Shown here piece by piece: positions 49,079 through 61,362 of a stretch of DNA of 64,000 nucleotides. Within the stretch, counting starts at the first letter, position 1. The number at the start of each line of letters is the position of its first letter. This DNA comes from Pelomyxa schiedti. Lineage: Eukaryota > Evosea > Pelobiontida > Pelomyxidae. The DNA lies in contig JAHLWZ010000505.1 of the NCBI GenBank assembly GCA_020536535.1, positions 133,451-197,450 of the forward strand. Direction: 5' to 3'. Position numbers and translations under genes: made by a program. The notes under the pieces were generated by a model. The model did no database searches. It saw nothing but the letters and a program-made list of their open reading frames with translations, and was not told the origin of the DNA.

Positions 49079-50484
49079 ATAATCAACGGACCAGAACTGC
49101 ATTATTTTCTCTTTCAAGCGGACTGGAGTTTTTTTTTATCTGGCAGAAATTAATTTAAATTGGCAGCTGGCGCTGAGGAAGCAGCAACTTCTGTTTGAAA
49201 AGCACAATTGTGTAGTGAAAACAACGAAGGCACTTAAAATTTAAATTATTTATTTGTCCTCATCTCTTTCCACATTCACTATATCTTGTTGGGCGCTACT
49301 GGACAATATCACACATAAGTCCGAGCTATGGGTCGTGAAAGCACATCTGGATCAGTGGGTGGTGATTTTGGGCGGTGATGATGCACTTTTTGCAGTCAAA
49401 TCAGGGTTCAGAGTTGTAGAGGTACAAGAACTTTGTAAGTCAGGACAACCCATGTCACACCAATGAGCAGAGTCACTTCATCCCATCTTCATTCAAAAAG
49501 TCTTCTGAACTGAACATGGGAGGTACTCATGTTCATGTATTGGCTCAGTTGTTTCTAACAACATAAGCAAAAGGTAAAAAGAAGTTGAGTACATTTACCT
49601 AACGAAGAAATCTTCACCTTGTCCAGCTGTGTGTAGTCCCGGGACTCCTCAGGCTCTGTTTCCGGCTCCGGACATAACCTCCTTAGGATAGGTAAGAGAC
49701 TAAAACACAGTAGGGGAACAAACTGGCCAAGGAACAAACTCATTGTCAGGCCCAGGATTGTAGTGCACATCGAAGATTATCTTTGCTTTTTGCAGCCAGT
49801 TGATTTCCACACTGTTGGCTAGCGTGGTACATGAGTAACACAAAAAAAAAAGAGTGATACCTGAGGCAGCTAAGCCTCCAACCCGTATCATTAGGGTGAA
49901 AAGATGCAGCAATAAAATTTGATATAAAATTTACTCGGCAGTTGTCTTCGTAAATCAATGCAGTAATCAGGGTGATGGTCAACCATCATACTGAAATGAA
50001 ACTCGCACTTGCGCCAATTTTCCTCAACTGGCTGCTGATGTACAAAGTTTGTGAATACCTAGAGGGTTTAATAAAGCAAAAGAGGTGAGTGAAGAACACG
50101 CACATCACCCATTCTGTTTGTTTTTTTCACAAACTGAAAGCCCGCATGGTGGAGGTTACATAGCATTTTTGACAAAGGAAATATCTACCTTCACACCCGG
50201 TTTTCCTCTGCAAGGCACACCCTAGCAGAATACAAACCCTTGAATAGGATATTTGAAAGAGTCCCTGAAGCACGTTGGTAAGAATATAACTTATATAGAA
50301 ACACATACATCGATAATACCGCTTCTGTGACAAGTTCCCGAACCCAAGGTGAAGGTCCCTCCATGGTCCCATTGGATATCCATTCCCACGCGCGGCAAGT
50401 CCTGGAGCGTCAAAAAAGTGCTTTTTGTTCCGTTGCTCAAAATTGGTGGAACATCAAAAACTTGCTTGGATAAAAGGGAAAAAA
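49079..50484. other. region between copies 3 and 4
   Basis: About 1.4 kb separates copies 3 and 4. The only coding signal is a weak set of exon-like pieces on - (about 49440-50450), listed separately. 49079-49250 is AT-rich and shows nothing else. 50450-50484 is an A-rich leader before the copy 4 ATG. Confidence 0.4.
49440..50450 (-). CDS. possible multi-exon membrane protein, unrecognised
   Basis: Several short exon-like pieces on - follow in order: FDVPPILSNGTKS with DIQWDHGGTFTLGSGTCHRS (about 50450-50300), VFTNFVHQQPVEENWRKCEF with MMVDHHPDYCIDLRRQLPS (about 50060-49935), MIRVGGLAASGITLFF (about 49890-49845), VEINWLQKAKIIFDVHYNPG (about 49805-49750), KVKISSLG (about 49605) and TLLIGVTWVVLTYKVLVPLQ (about 49465-49408). 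Hydrophobic stretches suggest membrane spans, and plausible GT-AG introns separate the pieces. I do not recognise a family and cannot fix start or end. It would be a gene inserted antisense between two array copies. Confidence 0.35.
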
Positions 50485-53400
50485 ATGCAAACAGTGAAAG
50501 AGGCACTGTCGCGAGCGGGGGTCGATGTCAAACCACTCGAAGATCTGCACTTCGATTTGGATGTGGCTCTTTCCTGCAATTTCGTCTCTGTTCTCGCTGA
50601 AAATCGCGAGGACATGTAGCCTTCGTACTACAACATTGTCTACGACGCTGCAGTCCGTTGTCTTTCTGAAATAAAAGAAAACGACGATGACCAGTTGAGT
50701 GAGAAGTTGTCAGGTTCCTTTCAAGGATAACCGAAACACGATTGTTCTAAAATGAAACAGAAATTGGGATGAGTGGTGCCTCGGATTTGTTGAGCCGAGC
50801 ATTGAGGACAATGGGAAAGCCCTGCACGGTGCCAGCCCTGCGGGAACTTCTGTCCATGCCTGATATTCCACCTCCACTTTTGGACACTTTAAATTCTAAA
50901 AAAGTAGGATGGCTCCCAAAACTTCGGCGCAGATTGGTTCCCATTATTGACCCCGGAGGAACTCCATCATCCAGCATCGAGTCATTTCCAGGGAAGCTGA
51001 CCGAGGCAGGATTCCAGGATTTGGAAGACCTCGTTGGTTTGGATTCTAGTGACTTTCGAACACTCACCGAGGCACTGAGAATTCCAAGGGTATCTGCGAA
51101 CAAACTGCTGCAGAAAGCCAAGGACCTCGTTGGAAGCGGAAAAAAACCGCTGTGCCTCACACTGGAACACGCAACTGGGATCCACAGCTTGATCACCACC
51201 GTCAAAGAGGCACACAATGGAAACACAGTGAACAAGGTCACCCTTGTCACACAGAAGGTTGTGACTCTGATCAACCTGATTTGTAAGGGCAGCTGTTCAC
51301 CCAGTGGTGACAGCATTGCCTTTGACAAACTCGATGACTGTTTTGACTTTGTCACCATTGGGTTTTTTGGTGACCTCGCATTGATCACCAATTTCCTGGT
51401 GCGAATTGGTGCTTTTCCTGAAGGCAAGAAACTCCCTGAGAGCAATGGTCAGGCAGAGATACACACCTTCATCACCCAGTTTGCAGAAGGATCTGAAATG
51501 AGAGGAAAGTCAGTGATGATTCTTGTCTTTGTTCCAGGGAGCACAAGCTTTTCCAACGTTCAGGAGTCTGATCCTGCGTGTCTCTCTCTGCGGCTTCTTT
51601 ACAGTCTTTGTGACAGGATTTTCATGTGCTTGTCTGAGTCAATGCTCACTGAAATTCAACAAAGAAGAGGAGAAGCTGAAACACCAAGGGTTGTTAAATG
51701 TGAAGTCGAGAAGAGGGCAATCAAAAAAGATAGGTGCGATTTCCAGAAAGGCTTTGCCCAGAACCTCAGCCTCCCATCGTCAGATTCACCTTGGATAATG
51801 ATCCGAGGAGAAGACAGGGTTGCCTTTGTCTGTTGGGAGAAAACCAATGATAGTACATTGCCCTCCCCACTCAGAGGACAGATACCAGCGTATTGCTTTT
51901 CATCGCCGTTCAAGGATTTGTTGGGTGGGAGGGAGCTGTGCACTGGCACCCTCCCTTATCGCGACAAGTTGGCACTCCTTCGGTTGTTGAATCCCACTGC
52001 CACTCAATCAGTTGAAGATGGAAACAAGGGTCCAATCAATAATCTTCAGAGGGTTGCAAAGGAACAAATGAAATTGATACTAATGAGATACTTCAAGCAC
52101 GAGTGGGGACTGTTGCAGCTTGAAGCACCTTGTTCACCAAGCGGTCATTGTGCTGATCTGGACCCATCCAGGCTGAGAGATATCATCAATGCATGCCTTT
52201 CAAAGACAACGTCTGTTGTTTTTCTCTTTGAGGAGTTTTGCCCCAAAAAAACCCAAAGTCAAATCAGTGATTTCTTGAGTCTCACAGAACATGAAATGAA
52301 GCAGAGGGTCATTCAATTTACGAGTGATCATCCACCAAGGCCCCACGTTCCACTTTCTTCTGTTTCATCGTTGGGGTTTGAGCCACACTTCATTTCTGAA
52401 ATCACTTCCATGTTGAAAAAGAAGTTCATATATCAGTGTGAAGCACTCATCAAAGAAATTGAAGATGAGGTGTGCAGCAACCCTGATGAATTTTGCAGTG
52501 GGTCACCATTTTCTTTGGAGCTGGAAACCGCAATTCGCAAAGAAACTCCACACACAAAGCCGGAAAAAGTGACCCTGACAATGTTAGAAGTGGGTGACAA
52601 AGCAAACCCACAAGTCACCATTACCATGGAGATGTCTGGAAAAGTTCCACAACACATGAAGTTCACAGTTGTGGAACTGCGTTTGAAGACAACTGATGGG
52701 CGTTCCAATTTCACTCTCGCACCTCCTTTTTGTTTTGATTTGGACTTGGCGGCTGTTATTGGTTGTTTTCTCTTGCCGGAAGGCAAAGCGATGGTTGTTG
52801 GTGTTGACACTGCCAACCCTTCAAATTATCTCATCTGTATCCACCACGAGGGCACACGCTTCCTCAGTTCGAAACTGCCAAAGAAAGGTTGCATTTCCCA
52901 TGTCAACTTTTGTGCAATAACGAGAATTCTGGTGATGTGTTACTCCTTGCCCGAGTCCAGTGTCTGTGCTTTGAAATTCAACGGCTCGTATTCGAAATAT
53001 GAGAACCTGGGCAATCTCTCAATTGCTGATGATGCCGATCTTGCGGGTGTGAATGGAATTTTCCCAGTTCCAGAAGGGCAAAAGGTTGTTGTGACATTCC
53101 CAACAGTGGCCAAGCTCTTTGACTTTGAGCACAGAACCATTTCCAAGCTGCCACAATTTGATGGTCCTGCATTTTTCCTCGGTCCAGAGTTCTTCGTCAC
53201 TGTGAAACCATCACATGAGAGGGAGTCGTGTGTTGTTTCTGTGAAAAGTTGCCTGCAACCCTCCAAAGACCAGAACTGGGAAACAAACCTCCTGAACCCA
53301 CACCTGTTGCCATCAACACTTCTTACAAATTTTCAGGTTGATGGTGGGGATGGGGCACCAGAATTACAGCTGGTACAGTTCAACCCCACCTCCCGTCACG

Positions 53401-56400
53401 TTTCCACAGTGGTCTTGTGTGCTGCAATGAAGCAAGCAAAGTTCTCTCTGCAGATGACCTCACAACCAAGTTGCCCTTCCTGCCTGCCCGATTACCTGCC
53501 TCTTATGTTAAGCAAGTTCCCAATCACAGCTGTTTGTGATATTGCATCGGAAGCGAAAACACACAAGTTGACAGTCATTGTCCCATCAGCAACACCCGAG
53601 GCAAAGAGACTGATCTCCCAGCGTCTGGGGGAATACAAAGAGAAGCTTGTCGGTCTTTTCAAAACACTTGGCACAGCTGACAAGTTCTTCACGGAACCTG
53701 TGACTTGCAGCATTGATCAAGGATGGATTGAGACCGAACCGCTCCAACCAACAGGGTTTGGAACGTGGCTGAAAACACTCATTTCACTCGTTCCTGTTCA
53801 AATTGCTCGTGTTGACAACAACTGTTTGGTGTTGTGCAACAACAAGAGTTCTTCACAGGGAAATGATATGATTCAGTTCGCACAGACCCAGCACAGTGTT
53901 GCAGAAGGGATTTCATTTGGGCTCCTTGATGCCATTTTCTCATCATGTTTCAACAAACCAGTTCTTGTTGTCACATCGATGGGAAAACAGAGCACAGGGA
54001 AGAGTTACACTCTCAACCACCTCTTGGGTGTTCTCTTTGACATCTCTGGTGGGAGGTGCACTGATGGTTGTTGGATGAGTGTTCGCGAGTATTCTGATTA
54101 CTTGATTGTGGCTTTGGATTTTGAGGGCCTTTGCTCGCCAGAGCGTTCTGAGCAGGAAGATATTCTCCTTTCTCTGTTGAACGCATCCGTTTCAAACATG
54201 ACTCTTTTCAAGACTGAATTTACAATTGATCGGGAAACAGAAAGAATGTTCAGGAACTTCCAAGAGGGTGTTGGAATGTTGAAAGGGGATGACAAACTCT
54301 TCAAGGGTTGTTTCACTCTCATGGTGAAAGATGTTTCTGAAAGGGACATCGCAAGCTTAACCACAGAATTCAAGGAAAAGTTTAATAGCTTTGTGGAAAC
54401 AAACCAGGGACAAAACTTCCTTTCTCAAATGTTTCCAGGAATGTTCACGATGATTATGTGTTCCCCGCTTGGAACATCTGGCTATACTGAGAGTTTGCAG
54501 AACTGTGCCGAAATACTGCAGAAGCAAACACCACAGTTCCACAGTGGAGAAGAGTTCTCCTCGATGCTCAAACTGATTCTCGCGAAGTTGCACTTGAAGG
54601 ACTGGTCTTCTCTCTTGGGAAAAGACATGGTGATTGTGGTTCGAATGCTCCAAGAACAGCTCCCTTGGGCCGTGCACTTCGGCAGAAAGTCACAAGCCAT
54701 GGGCCACCAGGGACAACTTGTGAATTTGTCAACTGGTGAAGTTGTTTCCCGCTCGGAATCAGTCACAGTCTCTGGCATAAGCATTCCCATTCCGAACTTC
54801 GATCTGCAAGCAGACCGGGAGGCAGATTTCACCAGGATACGAGACGAGTTCAAATCTTGCTTTCAGCAAAATCTTCCAACACCAGCGAAGCAGGCCAACT
54901 TCAGATCGTGGCACAGTCAATTCAGAAATTTTGTGCACCAGGTCATTGAGAGCAGGAAGAGGCATGTGAGGGATTGGGTCTGTGCAAATACGAACAAGTC
55001 CCCTGGTTCTCAGCGCGGTTTCCCCACAGAAGTTCCCACTGCCTCTGTTCCCCCACCTCAGAGCGAATGCCCCGAAGTCAAAGTATTTTGGAACACAGTG
55101 GACTCCTCGCTGCGGCAACTGGATGCACTCGAGGTTTGTTCAGACATGTGCACTCGGTGTCGATTGCCGTGTTTACTTCTGTATGCGCATTCAGCACAAC
55201 ACAACTGCAATGGATCTCACAAGTGCGAAGCTGAGTGCACTTATTGCAGGTCCGCGGGCACATGCGCCTATCAGGCTGGTCACGAAGGTAATCACGACTG
55301 CACAAGAGGCCACAGATGCAACAAGGACTGTTCTCTCTTGTGCAAAACAGGTTGCAACATATTCTGTTCTCTTGCGGTCAATCATGCTGGTCCGTGCATG
55401 TGCAATTCGCAGCAACACCTGTGTGGTGAGACATGCTCTTCTCAGGGGCCAAAAGAACCCTGCGGCAAGCCGTGCACGCTCCCTTGTGACCATCATCGAA
55501 AACACAACTGTGGAAGCAAGCACTGCCTGCACAGTTGCAGCTTCCCCAAGTGCACAAATCAATGTGCATCTGCCGATCATTTTCATGGGGACGAATCATC
55601 GGCTTCCTCCTTCCTGCACGCATGTGGCAAAGAGCACGCGTGTCCGTCAGAGTGCGAGAATGCTGGCTGGTGCCTTGTTGAATATATTCAGAAGGTGGAA
55701 AGGCTTTCCTATAAGGGCCGAAGGGGAAAATTTTTTTATGAGAGATCCACTGTTCCGGAACCAAGAAAGCTCCCTTGTTGCAAAAGGGTGCCACCAGGGC
55801 GGCAAGTCCATGAGGGATCTCACTCTTGCACTTATCCACAATCTGACCATCGTTGCAAACACTCGTGCCCAACCTGTGGTTATATTTGTGAATTCCCTTT
55901 CGGACACCCTGGCAAGCATGCAGCGGCACACGGAAACATGATCAAAACACAATTTGTTTCCAGTGGCAAAGACATTGACCTTGATGGTCGTTTGTATGGC
56001 GCCGGTGAACCAGGCGTGGCCGAACTCTGCAACATGTTCTGCAACAAACTTGGCAGGCACATTCACATCCTCCCGTGCACAGCAGAGGGCAATGAGCCCT
56101 GTTCTCACACTGGAGAAGGAGGCATAAGGCACGCCACCGCTACGTACTTGCCGAATCCCGATAGTCCAAAGGATGAGCTGACACACAAAGGTTACTGGAA
56201 TGCAATTAAGTTCCGAGATCCTTGCACACCTGAACACAGGGATATTTTCAAATTGTGCAACTTCCAGTGTACCGACAATTCTCACTCGAATGAGCGGTGC
56301 CGTTGCATGCTTCCTCTTTGGCATGAACCTTGTGCCTTACAAGCCAACGAACAGCAACAGTTTCCAGGTGAAAACGTTGGATACGCCACATCAGATGGAC

Positions 56401-57674
56401 ACATATTCCCCAAAAAGCATGGACCCCCAGAAAACTTGCACATCGTTTTCTGCCTCGACATCTCCACATCCATGTCAAAACGCAACCGGTGGGAAACTCT
56501 TAAGAGAGGTGTTGAACATTTCATTTCTGCCAGAAACAAACCAAAGGATGCTTACAGCATTGTTCTTTTCCACGGCAAGGGAATTCTTGCCTGTGATAGA
56601 GTGTCACAGGAGGAGGCCAAGAATCACATTAAAAGGGAACCTAAATTTGGGGGAGACACCAAGTTTTCAAGTGGTCTGGCAGTTGCGTATCGAAAGTTGA
56701 GGGATACCAAATGGTGCGTTTTTGCCCACATTCTTTCTCTTTTGCTGTTGTGTTCACCAAAAATAAAAAGGGATGAGTACCGGGCTGCTCTCATATTTAT
56801 GTCGGACGGAGAGGATGAGAACTCGGAATGGGAAGACAGCATGCTGAACATCAAGCACCTCGCAGAGGAAAACCCAAGGTTGGTTTCAACTTTCGTGATT
56901 GGAATAGGCGATGGCTTCAACACCAAAAAGCTTCGAAGTGTTGCCGAAACCGGCGGTGCCCATTTCCTAACCGTCGACGCTGTGTGTGAAAATCTGACAG
57001 CAGTGTTACAAGGAATAGACGCCGAGGCGCAACTGGTGGCTCTTGTGCCAGCATTGACCCCCCCAACTCCACCTCCCAATGCACAACGACCCGGTGCACA
57101 GGAGGCTACGGTGCCGGATAGGTCACTCAGATCCACATCGGCTCTCACCCTCACATCTAAATCTGTATCCATATCCGCATCCCGACCCGCAGCCATTTTC
57201 TCACCCAACGGTGCTTCTTCCATATCCAAAAGATCCATACCCATACCCATACCTGTACTCTCACCTTCCTCCACCTCCACGTCCACATCCACATCCATAT
57301 CCATATCCACGTCACTTCCCATGCATGTTCCCAACGGATTTGAGAAATTAGAGGAGAACGGTGCTTCTGTACAAAGTCAGACTTTGGGACTCACACTAAG
57401 GCTTTTTGGTACAAAACCAAATCACCTCCAGAGACACTGTGTCATCTCAGTACAGCTTGTTATGGGAACAGCATTGCCATGCACATTTAATGTCCTCTGT
57501 GCCTGCTGCATGTGTGTTTATTTCACAGAAAAAAAGAATTCTTTTTTCTGTACCAAGGTTTTGTCACCAAAAAAACTCCTTTCTCCTTCCATGCACAGGG
57601 ACTGCTGCAGGATCGAGCACATTTTCTGGTCCACCCTTTCAATCCAAAAGAGCAGATTTTTCCATCCACCCTGA
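50485..57674 (+). CDS. giant GTPase-vWFA protein, copy 4 (exon-1 nonsense, stop-loss tail)
   Basis: Exons 50485-50713, 50761-56713 and 56771-57674 follow the array pattern. Exon 1 carries an in-frame TAG at 50617-50619 where copies 2 and 3 read ...DMDA; translation could still begin at the ATG 50769 in exon 2 (about 2,282 residues). The GTPase P-loop GKQSTGKS, the Cys/His-rich regions and the vWFA MIDAS (DISTSM, GGDTKFSSG, SDGEDEN) are intact. The second intron (56714-56770) is 57 nt with no stop, so it stays open even if unspliced, but its ends match the introns of the other copies. The tail has (ST)n and (IP)n repeats. At about 57369 the stop shared by the other copies is lost, adding about 100 residues of unrelated sequence up to the TGA 57672-57674, just before the next gene. 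Confidence 0.75.
57225..57320 (+). repeat. simple hexamer repeats (CCATAC / CCACAT) in copy 4 tail
   Basis: Tandem CCCATA, CCACAT and CCATAT hexamers encode IPIPIP and STSTSTSIS stretches near the C-terminus of copy 4, at the same position as the tracts in copies 1 and 2 but with different units. Confidence 0.8.
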
Positions 57675-57738
57675 GAACAACACCCTTCGTTCATCAAAAC
57701 GAATTTTTTTGAGTCCCCTTTCGGGTTTTTTCCGATAA

Positions 57739-60246
57739 ATGAACGGTGAAGCAGAACACGACACTTCGGTGTCATCAACAACGCTGACGAAGTCAGTTGG
57801 TGATGCTGGGTCATCGTCGACGAGCGATGTTGACATTATGGGAGGTGGAGCAGTGTGTTTGGGCCCAGATCTGTCCTCCTCCGAGGCAATCGTTGTCAAA
57901 GTATCAGGTTGTTGATGCAAATTTGTTCATTTGTGAGAGCACTTTTTTTTTTTTTTTTTTTGGTGTTACGAATCAAGTAACTTACAATTGCTGAAGAACA
58001 GTTGGGAATGAATGAGGTGGTTGGATTGGACATAGAATGGAGCAATGAACCTGGTGCTTCAAACGTTGGTTTGGTTCCTGATCCACTGATACCTCCATCC
58101 AATTTATTCCCAACTTCAAGCGTTGATTCAACTCTGTGGGGAAGCTACTTGCGTTCTTCTGTGTGTGGAGACCGTCACTGAGCTGCCTCTGTCAATTGCA
58201 GCTCTCCTGAAAAATCCAAAGTTGGTATCTTGTCTTCATCACAGCAGTGCTAATATCTGTGTCAGCGTTATCAAGTCTGGAGTTGGCATACACAGTGATA
58301 CGAAACGAATATGGAGTAAATTCCGAGTATGAGGTGATTTGCGCTATGGTAACACTGAGAACTACCTAGGTCCCAACATTTCCCTGTGTAGATCTACAGC
58401 TTCTTGCTTTACAGTTCCCTCAATATGCCACTAATGGTATACAATTTCAGTACTTACATTTCTCAGTACGACTTCACAGGAGTAAGCTTGAAAGCACTTT
58501 CACAATCAGTTTTGGGGGTCACCCTTTACAAAGAGAGATCCCTGCAGTAACCTAACATTTATGTCCCTTACTGAAACTGATAATCTTCTTTAAGATGTGG
58601 AAATTGGGCCCTGTACCCATTGTCTGATGCACAGCAAGCATATGCAGCTATGGATGCTTGGGTGAGTGGCTCCTCAACACCCCGAGTAATTTATTTTACT
58701 AACTTGGATTAGGTCTCAAGACAAATTTTGGTGGAATTGCACAAAAGGCATGGTGTCTCAGGGGATACGTTGACTATGTTTTGCTCTCCATTCATTGACC
58801 TGAGTCCTAAACACCTTGAGGCCTTTGTGCAAAAAAGGATAAAGCCTGAGTCTGTAAGTACTGTGCACTCTTGTATTGCTTCAAACATCACAAAAGGGTG
58901 AAATTGACAATAAAGGAACTTCCGCAGTTCAGGTAGTGCTCCTCTTATTTTGACTAAATTGAATTGTGAAATAGAAAGAAGATGCTTCTATTTCCAAAAA
59001 AGATTTTAAAGGAGTTTGTCAACTCCAAACACGGGGTGGAGTAATCCTCCATGACGTCGATGAAAAAAGGTTACATTGGTACCTATCTCGAGGACTGGCG
59101 GGTTTTTTTCCTCCTCTAACAACGTTCCTCCTAATGCTGAACAGAAATGATTTCCGCTGACCCTCCTCAGGCTAAATTGTTATTTGACCCAGTGCCAAGG
59201 CTTCCAGAAAACCAGTTGTTCATTTGGACAAAGGAGGCCAAGTACTTCCTGGATCTTTCGAACTTAATTTCTGACGAATTGCAAGTTGCGTTGTCTGTGA
59301 TAGAGCAGACTCTTTGTGTAGATTCTCCGTTGTTCCTCCCAAGTACAGGAAGTACATTCCCCCGGAATATAAAGTATCCCTCATCACTTCCTACAACTAC
59401 TCTCAATTGGCTTTTCCAACAGGATATGCACTCCCCAAATGTAGTCCTTCTGTGCCCTCCCTGCCATACAAACGCCCTTGATGTAAGAAGGTTTTGGTTT
59501 GATTTTGAAATGGCCTAACGAACCACAGGCACTGACCCAGATGGATAAAATCTTGGAAAAGGAGAGTGGTCTTCCACTCTCTGCTCTTTCACACCAAAAA
59601 TTTTGTGAGCAATCAAACATGGTGCGCCTCTGTGCTAATTCCTTACTTTGTATGACATAAGTAAGGCATTCAAAGCTGCAACTGCGCTTAAGAACTACCG
59701 TGCCAAAATGAACCCTGAAGTACAATTCATGTATTTATTTTTTTTGGAAATATGACATTGTCTAGAAAATTCAAGCCTTCTATGACCTAGTAAAAAGCCA
59801 CCTCATTTCAGTTGGATCGCTTCCAATGGACATACCATCAACGGAGACTACCTCTACACTGGCATTTATTCCTTCCACAACCACTACAACTTCAACTTCA
59901 ACAACTCCAACTTCAACTCCGACTCCAACTCCAACTTTAACACTGTTACCATCAACAACAGAGCCCTGTGTATCCAAGGACACTATGGCAATTACTTTAC
60001 CAGATGACACCATCATAGCGGAGCATGTAGAGCTCCTTTTGGCAGCTGGAAAGCCTGATGTATCAAAACTTGACCCTGCAAAGAAATACATGGCACAATT
60101 CACTACAGCAGACCAACTGGAGGCATTTTGCCACAGGTGAGTCAATCCAATCATACCAAATAACTAACTATTGGCAATAGGTGGAGGCAACAATTTTTGA
60201 GTGTTATGAAACCAAAACACTTGCCAAGCTACTGGGACTAATGTAA
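57739..60246 (+). CDS. EXD2-like 3'-5' exonuclease
   Basis: The family has a DEDD-type 3'-5' exonuclease domain followed by a Cys/His module; vertebrate EXD2 acts in DNA-end resection or mitochondrial RNA handling. Here exons give VVGLDIEWSNEPG (first two acidic residues), LLQLCGEATCVLLC, LKNPKLVSC, DLQLLALQFPQY, GVSLKALSQSVLGV and YAAMDAWVSRQIL (last Asp in a YxxxD motif). After an intron at about 59367-59415, KYRKYIPPEYK joins DMHSPNVVLLCPPCHTNALD, closely matching the EXD2 C-terminal module. A Thr-rich linker (about 59850-59970) and a helical end (KKYMAQFTTADQLEAFC) precede the TAA at 60244-60246. The leader from the ATG 57739 is Ser/Thr-rich. Localisation cannot be told from sequence. Confidence 0.75.
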
Positions 60247-60424
60247 TGCAACACCAAGAAAAAAAAGAATTGTTTTTCTTTTTTTTTTTTTTGGCATTAA
60301 TTGCCGGTGAGGATAGTTAATCCCTTTGGTCGTGTCTGGTGCTCATTTTTTCATTTCCTTTTTCGTGTGAGATCCAAGAAGGGGTTGGGAGAGCCCCACT
60401 GCACAACAGGGAACAAAAGATCAT

Positions 60425-61362
60425 ATGCCGGCCATTGTCCGCGTTGCAGTTCTGATCGTTCTTTCTTGCTCTATCATTATTGGCAGCTGTGACGTGTATT
60501 CACAGTTGCAATCTTCAGCCTGGTATACGTACAAAACAAAAGGTATGTTTTCTTTTTCCCGTTCCAAACCTGAGTAATAATATTATTTCCGGCTAGAATC
60601 TTTTGTGAGGTACGAGACTCAAAATGATGTACTTACGTCTGGTCTAGTGCCTCTAATACAGCTGTATGACGTATGTGTACCTCTGTTTGTGAGGGGAGAA
60701 TGCTAATACAACATATCAGACAACATTGTGGCTAGTTCGGATTTCTCTTCTCCTCCAGGAAAAAGACATATATTAGTTGCATCTTGTTGACTTCGCACAG
60801 GGTATCCAGTTGATTTACGGCATATGTATTCTGCTTACATGGCGGCCGAGTTACGAGAGTTCAAGTGCAATTTCGCTACAGTATGCGACGAATCTTCTAC
60901 TCCTTTAAAGAAACGCTAACCCACGCAATTAGAGCAACCTTCAGTCTATTGGTGGTCGCCAGCACAGTGTTTGAGTTGTGGGCAGTAAGCAACTTCTTAT
61001 CGCACCCTACAGCCCTTTTATCTTCTGGACTATGTAGAAGGCCTGAGTCACAGTGCCGCACTTTTTCCGGTTACAAGAGTACTATTTCCACAACCGACTT
61101 GGTCTCCTGGGGACCAGGTAAGCCCTTCCATGTCTCTCCCATTCCCACATGTCACCTTCTTAGTTCGTTCCTAGGTCCCGCCTGGTACATCTGCCTGGGC
61201 TGCGCCCTGCCGTGCTTTGTTTCCCTGTTTGCCGCGCTCTCAGTCAGGAAGACCACATTCGACGACATATGGGAGGAGACACTCATCGAGCATACACACG
61301 AAGTAGCCACCCTCCACACTTCCCACTTGACCCAACTTGCACATTCACACGAAACGACCTGA
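60425..61362 (+). CDS. small multi-pass membrane protein, unrecognised
   Basis: The first exon starts with a hydrophobic helix or signal anchor (MPAIVRVAVLIVLSCSIIIG) followed by DVYSQLQSSAWYTYKTK. An intron at about 60542-60596 leads to SFVRYETQNDVLTSG and LVPLIQLYD. Further exon pieces include YPVDLRHMYSAYMAAELREF. The last exon has a clear membrane span (WYICLGCALPCFVSLFAAL) and a hydrophilic end rich in His/Thr (EHTHEVATLHTSHLTQ), stopping at the TGA 61360-61362. The pattern resembles a four-span protein with a large first loop, but I cannot assign a family. Internal exon borders between 60670 and 61090 are uncertain. Confidence 0.45.

Noticed and set aside
56624-57334. Long - strand frame rich in Met/Asp/Val dipeptides
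   Set aside because: It is the antisense of the copy 4 vWFA region and hexamer repeats; the same happens opposite copies 1 and 2 (33484-33891, 41676-41978). Repeats without stops explain it.
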